A stretch of 9,808 nucleotides of DNA from Mxb001 sp044360385. GTDB lineage: Bacteria > Actinomycetota > Actinomycetes > S36-B12. Below are positions 1 to 4,448 of this stretch, one piece after another (within the stretch, counting starts at the first letter, position 1; each line of letters starts with the position of its first letter). Under the pieces are notes generated by a model. The model was not told the origin of the DNA. It worked only from the letters and a program-made list of their open reading frames with translations, and did not search any database. The position numbers and the translations under genes were made by a program. The DNA is taken from positions 1 to 9,808 of the forward strand of contig JBIKKK010000072.1 in NCBI GenBank assembly GCA_044360385.1. The letters are read 5' to 3'.

Positions 1-477
1 CTTCTGCGCGGGGGCAGCCGCCTTCTTCGCGGGCGCAGCCGCCTTCTTGGCGGGGGCTGCCTTCTTCGCGGGCACGGCCTTCTTCGCGGGCACGGCCTTC
101 TTCGCGGGCACGGCCTTCTTCGCGGGCACGGCCTTCTTCGCGGGCGCAGCCTTCTTGGCGGGCGCAGCCTTCTTGGCCGGGGCCTTCTTCGCGGGCGCAG
201 CCTTCTTGGCCGGAGCAGCCTTCTTGGCCGGAGCAGCCTTCTTGGCGGGCGCGGTCTTCTTCGCGGGCGTCGGCTTCTTTGCCGGAGTGGCCTTCTTTGC
301 GGGCGCGGTCTTCTTCGCCGGAGCCTTCTTTGCAGGCGCTGCCTTCTTCGCAGGCGCTGCCTTCTTCGCAGGCGCAGCCTTCTTCGCGGGGGCCTTCTTC
401 GCAGGTGCAGCCTTCTTCGCGGGGGCCTTCTTCGCAGGTGCAGCCTTCTTCGCGGGGGCCTTCTTCGCCGCTGCCAT
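1..477 (-). CDS. Lysine/alanine/proline-repeat histone H1-like DNA-binding protein (partial, C-terminus outside window)
   Basis: The frame is open for 159 codons from ATG at 475-477 to the window edge, so only the N-terminal part is seen. After Met the whole visible protein is 27 units of 5-7 residues ending in KK: APAKK and AAPAKK alternate at first, then come variants with Thr, Val or Pro, and the last unit ends QK. There are no acidic or aromatic residues and about one third is lysine. Such tails are known from actinobacterial HupB and histone H1-like proteins, where they bind DNA without sequence specificity and compact the nucleoid. Here no HU fold precedes the repeats. The start is firm: an in-frame TAG lies directly upstream and GGAGG (487-491) sits nine bases before ATG. 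A folded domain could follow beyond the edge, so the tail may belong to another DNA- or RNA-binding enzyme. Nucleic-acid binding is inferred from composition only. Confidence 0.8.
   Translation of the reverse strand, partial: MAAAKKAPAKKAAPAKKAPAKKAAPAKKAPAKKAAPAKKAAPAKKAAPAKKAPAKKTAPAKKATPAKKPTPAKKTAPAKKAAPAKKAAPAKKAAPAKKAPAKKAAPAKKAAPAKKAVPAKKAVPAKKAVPAKKAVPAKKAAPAKKAAAPAKKAAAPAQK
61..132 (-). repeat. Four perfect tandem copies of an 18-bp unit (AVPAKK codons)
   Basis: The 18-bp unit cttcttcgcgggcacggc (plus-strand reading) occurs four times without mismatch at 61-78, 79-96, 97-114 and 115-132, inside the lysine-rich gene. It encodes AVPAKK in the minus direction. The neighbouring repeats differ in synonymous and non-synonymous positions, so this block looks like a recent expansion by slippage or unequal exchange. 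The copy number is likely to vary between strains. Confidence 0.9.
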
Positions 478-519
478 CTACGCCAACCTCCGCGCGGGTC
501 CCATGAAGAGGGCCCGAGT

Positions 520-535
520 CAAGTCCGAGGACTTG
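520..535. other. 16-bp inverted repeat upstream of the lysine-rich gene
   Basis: CAAGTCC-TC-GGACTTG (minus reading) has two perfect 7-bp arms around a 2-bp centre, 43-58 bp before the ATG of the lysine-rich gene. The spacing and symmetry suit a dimeric regulator's operator. As RNA it would need melting of one pair to form a loop. I found no convincing -10 hexamer with the TTGACT that overlaps its right arm. The rest of the 158-bp gap (478-635) holds the Shine-Dalgarno and the hairpin at 609-622, with no gene I would support. Confidence 0.35.
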
Positions 536-608
536 CCGGGCGCCACGACCCGGTGACCCGGGACGCGACTAGTCTCCCACGGGCCGGACCCGTCACCGAC
601 GCCGGGCA

Positions 609-622
609 CCCCCGAACGGGGG
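609..622 (-). terminator. Candidate hairpin terminator after the secreted-protein gene
   Basis: CCCCC-GAAC-GGGGG forms a 5-bp all-GC stem with a 4-nt loop, beginning 14 bases beyond the TGA of the minus-strand gene ending at 636. There is no T-tract after it, as is common for actinobacterial hairpin terminators, so the call rests on stem strength and position. Confidence 0.4.
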
Positions 623-635
623 CGTGTCACCGGCC

Positions 636-1454
636 TCAGCGGACGAGGACCGCCCGGCCCTGGCCCACGGGGACCGTGGCCCGCGCTTCCTGAGTCACCG
701 GCGCTTCCACCGCCAGCGGGCCGACTCCCGCCATGACATAGGTGGCCTGCCACAGGGCGGTCACCTGCACCACGGGGCTGCCCGATTGTCGATAGACGTG
801 GGAGATGGAGGCATCAGGCCAGCACCTTCCCGCACTCGTGGTCGTGAGGGAATCCGCGCCGAAGGCCCATGTCCACCGGGGACGGGCGGTGAGCTCGATG
901 GGCAACCCCAGGAGTTCGAACGACTCCACGAGAGGCGACTCCGATTGCGTGACGCCGAAGATCACCGGCACATGCGGAAGCGTGCGACCCTCGGGCTGGC
1001 GCCAGACGCGCAGCGGAGGGACGAAGGCCGCAACGCGGTCACGCAACTGCGCCTCCGCGACCTCTCGCGACACCGGCCCACCGGAGCCGAAGCAGGCCGC
1101 CCCCAGGTCGATCTCGGTTCCGTCCGGACGCGTGAGGTAGACCCGCAACCAGGAACCGTCGGGCCCGCACAGGCGCGCGGGCCCTCGGCAAGCCCCCGCC
1201 GAGGTCATCTCGCACTGGACCACCGAGCGCCACCGGCATCCGGGACACGTGGCGGCGACCTCGCGCCAGTCCGTGGCGATCTGCGGCGGCAGGAGCAGGC
1301 TTCCATTGCCCACAAAGGCATCTTGATCGTCGTCGCCGATGATCGTGACGTCCGCCTGCGCCTGGTGGACGGGGGCGGCAACCGCGATGACACCCATCAG
1401 TGCTGCGCAGGTGAGGGCAGGAGCGGCGAGCGTGATCAGTCTGCGGAGGCGCAT
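636..1454 (-). CDS. Secreted protein with PKD-like C-terminal half, function unknown
   Basis: The 272-residue product begins with a signal peptide: Arg at positions 2, 4 and 5, a hydrophobic stretch at about 7-28, and a likely cleavage after Ala-Gln-Ala near residue 34. The mature part has seven cysteines (70, 73, 81, 89, 96, 121, 211), the first pair as CPGC, which suggests disulfide bonds outside the membrane. Residues from about 190 (WTWAFG, then SHVYRQSG, then VTALW) follow the pattern of PKD-like beta-sandwich domains (W.FGDG, H.Y...G, V.V...W) seen in actinobacterial exported hypothetical proteins. I know no function for that group. The start has no Shine-Dalgarno, but a TAGCGT hexamer lies six bases before ATG, which suggests a leaderless mRNA. 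The gene is separated from metX by 112 bp containing hairpins and a palindrome, so it is probably its own unit. Confidence 0.75.
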   Translation of the reverse strand: MRLRRLITLAAPALTCAALMGVIAVAAPVHQAQADVTIIGDDDQDAFVGNGSLLLPPQIATDWREVAATCPGCRWRSVVQCEMTSAGACRGPARLCGPDGSWLRVYLTRPDGTEIDLGAACFGSGGPVSREVAEAQLRDRVAAFVPPLRVWRQPEGRTLPHVPVIFGVTQSESPLVESFELLGLPIELTARPRWTWAFGADSLTTTSAGRCWPDASISHVYRQSGSPVVQVTALWQATYVMAGVGPLAVEAPVTQEARATVPVGQGRAVLVR

Positions 1455-1460
1455 GTCAGG

Positions 1461-1466
1461 ACGCTA
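1461..1466 (-). promoter_or_regulatory. -10 element TAGCGT of a leaderless promoter
   Basis: TAGCGT matches TANNNT and is followed by exactly six bases (CCTGAC) and then the ATG at 1454, placing the expected transcription start on the A of the start codon. No ribosome binding site is visible, which fits a leaderless transcript. No good -35 hexamer is seen. The same hexamer and spacing precede the gene at 8874. Confidence 0.5.
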
Positions 1467-1502
1467 AGCCGGGTGCCACGCGCACGGCTACGCCGGCGGT
1501 GA

Positions 1503-1514
1503 GAGTGATCACTC
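1503..1514. promoter_or_regulatory. Perfect 12-bp palindrome, candidate operator
   Basis: GAGTGATCACTC is a perfect palindrome located 49-60 bp upstream of the start (and presumed transcription start) of the secreted-protein gene, and just past the metX terminator candidate. The position suits an activator site for the gene at 636-1454. The responsible regulator is unknown and not encoded here. Confidence 0.35.
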
Positions 1515-1540
1515 GGCGTGCGCGGTCAGATCAGCCCCGC

Positions 1541-1556
1541 GGGTCGGTGCGGACCC
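1541..1556 (-). terminator. Candidate terminator after metX
   Basis: On the minus strand GGGTC-CGCACC-GACCC forms a 5-bp stem with a 6-nt loop, 10 bases past the metX stop codon. Flanking G and C runs can extend or slide the stem. There is no T-tract. Confidence 0.45.
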
Positions 1557-1566
1557 CCCTGTCGGA

Positions 1567-2751
1567 CTAGGTTACGGGCACGGCACTGAGCGCATCGCGC
1601 ACGATTGCGCCGACCTGGTCCTTCTCGACCAGGAAGCCGTCATGACCGTAGGGCGATTGCACGACGTGCAACGGCCGGGCCCCCGGCGTCGCGGCGACGA
1701 GCTCCTCCTGCAGGCGGAGTGGGAAGAGTCGGTCGGAGTCCAGTCCCACGACGGTGAGAGGGGCGTGAATCCCCCCGAGTGCCTCCGCTACTCCCCCGCG
1801 GCCTTCGCCGAGATCGAAAAGGCTCATGGCCCGCGTGAGCGCGACGTAGGTGTTGGCGTCGAAGCGCCGCGCCAGTTTGTCTGCCTGGTGGTCGAGGTAG
1901 GACTCGACCGCGAATCGACCCCCTTGCGAGGGGTCCTCGTGTCCCTGAGGATCGCGACCGAAGCGCAGGTCCAACTCGCTCTCACTGCGATACGTCAGGT
2001 GCGCCACCCTTCGCGCGATGCCCATGCCGAGGTGCGGGCCCTCGCCCGCGGGCTGGTCGTAGTAGTCACCGCCGCGGAAGCGCGGATCCGCCTCGATAGC
2101 GGCGATCTGCGTCGCATGCGTGCCGATCTGGTCGGCCGTCACCGCGGCGGTCGTGCCCAGGATCAGCCCCGAGCGGACGAGATCAGGGTAGGCAGCCATC
2201 CACTCGAGCACGCGCATGCCTCCGAGCGAGGGACCGAGCATGAGCGCCCAGGAGGGGATACCCAACTCACGCATGACTCGCAGCTCCACCTCGACCATGT
2301 CGGCCACGGTGATGACGGGGAACCGGCTCCCCCAGGGCAATCCGTCGGGGGCCGTACTCGCCGGGCCCGTCGTCCCCTGGCATCCGCCCAGGACGTTGGC
2401 ACACACGACAAACCACTCATCACTATCCACCGGGGCACCCGGCCCCACGAGGCCGTCCCACCAGCCCGCCGTGAGGTGGCCCGGCCCCGCTTCTCCGGTG
2501 ACGTGGGAGTCGCCGGTGAGCGCGTGACACACATATACGGCGTTGCTGCGCTCCTCGTTGAGCGTGCCCCACGTCTGGTACGCCACACGCACGCCAGGAA
2601 GCGTGACCCCGCCAGCCACGGTGATGTCTCCGACATCAAGGAAGCGACGCTCCCCGACGGGACACCCCTCCCGCCAGGCACCGCTGGCAGGAGGGGGACC
2701 GTCGTAGGAGAGCGGCCCGTAGGGAGATGAAGTCCCGTCGGGGTTGGACAT
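1567..2751 (-). CDS. metX: Homoserine O-acetyltransferase
   Basis: The enzyme transfers an acetyl group from acetyl-CoA to L-homoserine, giving O-acetylhomoserine, the substrate of the adjacent MetY. The 394-residue protein is an alpha/beta hydrolase of the usual MetX length. Visible landmarks are HALTG (76-80), the family segment NVLGGCQGTTGP (119-130), the nucleophile elbow GPSLGG with Ser175, Asp340 in GLDSDRLFP and His370 in YGHDGF, which together form the catalytic triad. The Pro before the nucleophile is a small departure from the common GGSMGG form. The start lies 8 bp after the metY stop. GGAG within the metY 3' end is 14 bases away, a long spacing, so translation is probably coupled to metY. 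Transcription is expected from the metY promoter under the SAM-IV/cysteine leader. Acetyl rather than succinyl specificity is inferred from the family and the MetY partner. Confidence 0.96.
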   Translation of the reverse strand: MSNPDGTSSPYGPLSYDGPPPASGAWREGCPVGERRFLDVGDITVAGGVTLPGVRVAYQTWGTLNEERSNAVYVCHALTGDSHVTGEAGPGHLTAGWWDGLVGPGAPVDSDEWFVVCANVLGGCQGTTGPASTAPDGLPWGSRFPVITVADMVEVELRVMRELGIPSWALMLGPSLGGMRVLEWMAAYPDLVRSGLILGTTAAVTADQIGTHATQIAAIEADPRFRGGDYYDQPAGEGPHLGMGIARRVAHLTYRSESELDLRFGRDPQGHEDPSQGGRFAVESYLDHQADKLARRFDANTYVALTRAMSLFDLGEGRGGVAEALGGIHAPLTVVGLDSDRLFPLRLQEELVAATPGARPLHVVQSPYGHDGFLVEKDQVGAIVRDALSAVPVT

Positions 2752-2759
2752 GACTGGAC

Positions 2760-4076
2760 TCAGGACTCCTTCGCCGCGCGGAAGCCCGCATCGAGATCGG
2801 CGAGGATGTCATCGATTCCCTCGATGCCCACGGCCAGGCGCACGAGGCCGGGCGTGACGCCGGCGGAGAGCTGCTCCTCGGGTGTGAGCTGCGAATGCGT
2901 CGTTGAGGCCGGATGAATGACGAGGCTGCGCACGTCGCCGATGTTGGCCACGTGGCTGTGCAACTCGAGCGCCTCGACGAACCGCCTGCCCGCCTCCAGC
3001 CCACCCTCGATCTCGAAGGACAGAACCGCACCCGAGCCTGCGGGGGCGTACTTCTCCGCCAGTGCGTGCCACGGGCTCGAAGGGAGACTCGCGTAGTTCA
3101 CCTTGAGGACCTCGTCGCGTCCCTCGAGGAACTCCGCGACCCTGCGCGCATTGCTCACATGCCGCTCCATGCGCAGGCTGAGGGTCTCCAGGCCCTGCGC
3201 GAGTAGCCAGGCGTTGAACGGCGCGATGGCCGTGCCCAGGTCACGAAGCAACTGCACGCGCGCCTTGAGGATGAAGGACAGGTTGGCGCCGAACGCCGAA
3301 CCGACGCCAAGATCCCGCGCGTACACGAGGCCGTGGTAGCTGGGGTCTGGCTCGTTGTAGTTGGGGAAGCGCTCGGGGTACTGGGCGTAGTCGAAGTTGC
3401 CCGAGTCGATGATGGCGCCCGCGACTGCCGTGCCGTGGCCACCGATGTACTTCGTCGCGGAGTGCACCACGATGTCGGCGCCCCACTCGATCGGACGAAT
3501 GAGGTAGGGCGTGGCCACGGTGTTGTCGATGATGAGCGGCACGCCGATCTCATGTGCGAGGGCTGACACCGACTGGATATCGAGGATGTCGTTCTTCGGA
3601 TTCGCGATCGACTCGCCATAGAACGCCTTGGTGTTGGGCTTGACAGCCGCACGCCAGGACTCGATGTCGTCCGGATTCTCGACGAAACTCACCTGGATGC
3701 CCAACTTGGGCAGCGTGTAGTGGAAGAGGTTGTACGTCCCGCCATACAGGCTGGGGCTCGAGACGATGTGATCCCCCGCCTCAGCCACGTTGAGAATGGC
3801 AAGCGTCTCTGCTGCCTGGCCACTGGACACCAGCAACGCACCCACTCCACCCTCCAGCGATGCCAGGCGCTCCTCGACGGCGGCCTGAGTGGGGTTCATG
3901 ATGCGGGTGTAGATGTTGCCGAGTTCCTTCAAGGCGAAGAGATTCGCCGCGTGGTTCGTGTCGTTGAAGGTGTACGACGTCGTCTGGTAGATCGGCAGCG
4001 CACGGGCATTGGTGGTGGCATCGGGTGCCTGCCCGGCGTGGATCTGACGGGTCTCGAAGGACCAGCCGTTACTCAT
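2760..4076 (-). CDS. metY: O-acetylhomoserine sulfhydrylase (PLP-dependent)
   Basis: This cytoplasmic enzyme replaces the acetate of O-acetylhomoserine with sulfide to give homocysteine, the direct sulfhydrylation route to methionine. The 438 residues match the length of MetY, which is longer than cystathionine gamma-synthase. Family features are FETRQIHAG at the N-terminus, SSGQAAE (84-90) for phosphate binding, YGGTYNLF (111-118), the IIDNT segment whose Asp (184) contacts the pyridine nitrogen, and SATKYIGGHG, in which Lys209 forms the Schiff base. The C-terminal end has the usual VRLAVGIEGIDDI pattern. The start is supported by AGGAG (4083-4087) seven bases before ATG. It is the first gene of the metYX unit, and its 305-base leader carries a SAM-IV riboswitch and a Cys-Cys-Cys leader peptide, so expression should fall when SAM, and probably cysteine, is plentiful. 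Confidence 0.97.
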   Translation of the reverse strand: MSNGWSFETRQIHAGQAPDATTNARALPIYQTTSYTFNDTNHAANLFALKELGNIYTRIMNPTQAAVEERLASLEGGVGALLVSSGQAAETLAILNVAEAGDHIVSSPSLYGGTYNLFHYTLPKLGIQVSFVENPDDIESWRAAVKPNTKAFYGESIANPKNDILDIQSVSALAHEIGVPLIIDNTVATPYLIRPIEWGADIVVHSATKYIGGHGTAVAGAIIDSGNFDYAQYPERFPNYNEPDPSYHGLVYARDLGVGSAFGANLSFILKARVQLLRDLGTAIAPFNAWLLAQGLETLSLRMERHVSNARRVAEFLEGRDEVLKVNYASLPSSPWHALAEKYAPAGSGAVLSFEIEGGLEAGRRFVEALELHSHVANIGDVRSLVIHPASTTHSQLTPEEQLSAGVTPGLVRLAVGIEGIDDILADLDAGFRAAKES

Positions 4077-4103
4077 GGTGTTCTCCTACGTGTCGATCGG
4101 AAA

Positions 4104-4132
4104 GGGTGTCGTTCGCGGATCCGGTCACACCC
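4104..4132 (-). promoter_or_regulatory. Leader hairpin C with short T-tail, competes with hairpin B
   Basis: On the minus strand GGGTGT pairs with ACACCC (6 bp) around a loop containing the palindrome CGGATCCG, and three T residues follow (4101-4103). Its first three G residues (4130-4132) are also the last three bases of hairpin B, so the two stems cannot both form fully. It ends 27 bases before the metY start. A role as one alternative of an attenuator is inferred. Confidence 0.4.
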
Positions 4133-4160
4133 GACGGCGCAGCCCAGCTGCCCCGCCGGG
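4130..4160 (-). terminator. Strong leader hairpin B, candidate attenuator of metYX
   Basis: On the minus strand CCCGGCGG pairs with CCGTCGGG (8 bp, one G-T wobble). After a single G/G mismatch the stem continues as GCAGC-TGG-GCTGC (5 bp, 3-nt loop). This 31-nt hairpin is the most stable structure I can see after the leader peptide. It lies 45 bases after the leader stop codon and 53 bases before metY ATG. It has no T-tract and does not cover the metY Shine-Dalgarno, so termination is the likelier action. Its first two bases overlap a 6-bp stem GGCGAG/CTCGCC (4159-4190, hairpin A). Confidence 0.5.
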
Positions 4161-4205
4161 CGAGGTCCGGATGGTGGGATCGTGCTCGCCTTGCGAAAGG
4201 GGACG

Positions 4206-4235
4206 CTAGAAGCGGGACATTCGACAACAGCACAT
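4206..4235 (-). CDS. Nine-residue poly-cysteine leader peptide (MCCCRMSRF)
   Basis: The frame ATG TGC TGT TGT CGA ATG TCC CGC TTC TAG encodes Met, three consecutive Cys and five more residues. It is preceded at five bases by a strong Shine-Dalgarno, GGAGG (4241-4245), and lies between the SAM-IV riboswitch and metY. Two of the three Cys codons are TGT, the less favoured form in GC-rich genomes. Cysteine is the rarest residue in most proteins, so a Cys run right after a start codon with its own ribosome site is unlikely by chance. Short poly-cysteine frames that attenuate downstream sulfur genes in response to cysteine are known from mycobacteria. By analogy, a ribosome would stall here when Cys-tRNA is uncharged and change the choice among the hairpins at 4104-4190. 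The frame and ribosome site are seen; the regulation is inferred. Confidence 0.78.
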   Translation of the reverse strand: MCCCRMSRF

Positions 4236-4236
4236 A

Positions 4237-4247
4237 GCAACCTCCGA
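4237..4247 (-). promoter_or_regulatory. Leader-peptide Shine-Dalgarno region complementary to the SAM aptamer core
   Basis: TCGGAGGTTGC (minus strand) contains the leader peptide's GGAGG. It is complementary to GCAACCCTCCGA at 4330-4341, the conserved aptamer core strand: seven pairs, one bulged C, then four more pairs. Folding of the aptamer around SAM and masking of this ribosome site would therefore exclude each other. A role as expression platform is inferred. Confidence 0.55.
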
Positions 4248-4273
4248 GCCATCCGGGGCCTTGCCCTGTGCAA

Positions 4274-4380
4274 GACCCGCGCTTGCCTGCTAAGCAGGCC
4301 CGGTCATCACCCGGGGCACCCCACCGCGGTCGGAGGGTTGCCGGCCAGCAAGCCGGGGCTTTTCGCTGGCGCTCATGACC
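4274..4380 (-). ncRNA. SAM-IV riboswitch
   Basis: The minus strand carries the SAM-IV consensus nearly base for base as I know it from mycobacterial and Streptomyces met genes: GGTCATGAGCGCCAGC, then AAGCCCCGGCTTGCTGGCC, then GGCAACCCTCC, then GGTGGGGTGCCCCGGGTG, then ATGACC. P1 is GGTCAT (4375-4380) with ATGACC (4302-4307). P2 is GCCAGC (4365-4370) with GCTGGC (4344-4349). A short stem GCCTGC-TTA-GCAGGC (4285-4299) follows, and the tail GCAAGCGCGGGTC includes CGCGG (4277-4281), complementary to CCGCG in the P3 loop (4325-4329), the expected pseudoknot. SAM-IV RNAs bind S-adenosylmethionine and turn off methionine-synthesis genes, which fits metY-metX downstream. The expression platform is not simple: about 200 bases with a leader peptide separate the aptamer from metY. 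Confidence 0.95.
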
Positions 4381-4387
4381 TGCGGAA

Positions 4388-4416
4388 AGGCTACACAACC
4401 CACCGGGAGCCTTCAA
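4388..4416 (-). promoter_or_regulatory. Sigma-70-type promoter of the metYX leader
   Basis: TTGAAG (4411-4416) and TAGCCT (4388-4393) are separated by 17 bp. The expected transcription start, around 4381, falls just before the first base of the riboswitch P1 helix. This places the aptamer at the extreme 5' end of the RNA. The -35 box lies 33 bases after the stop of the DUF4192 gene, so some read-through from that gene is possible. Confidence 0.7.
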
Positions 4417-4448
4417 CCCGACCATGTGTCGCCGGTGCGGTGGCCCGC

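Noticed and set aside
47..556. Plus-strand frame of Phe/Ala/Gly repeats
   Set aside because: It is the exact mirror of the lysine-rich minus-strand gene. Repeats of period 15-18 keep several frames open, and a pure FFAG protein with no ribosome site is not credible.
478..753. Minus-strand 91-codon frame before the lysine-rich gene
   Set aside because: It overlaps the end of the secreted-protein gene, is Gly/Pro/Arg-rich without a recognisable domain, and covers the promoter region. A ribosome site is not evident.
4073..4252. Minus-strand frame of 59 codons (ATG 4252) whose stop overlaps the metY start as ATGA
   Set aside because: Overlap with the metY start is suggestive of coupling, and AAGG stands six bases before its ATG. 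However, the product is low-complexity Arg/Pro/Ser, it overlaps the better supported Cys peptide in another frame, and it covers the hairpins. Worth remembering only if ribosome profiling shows it.
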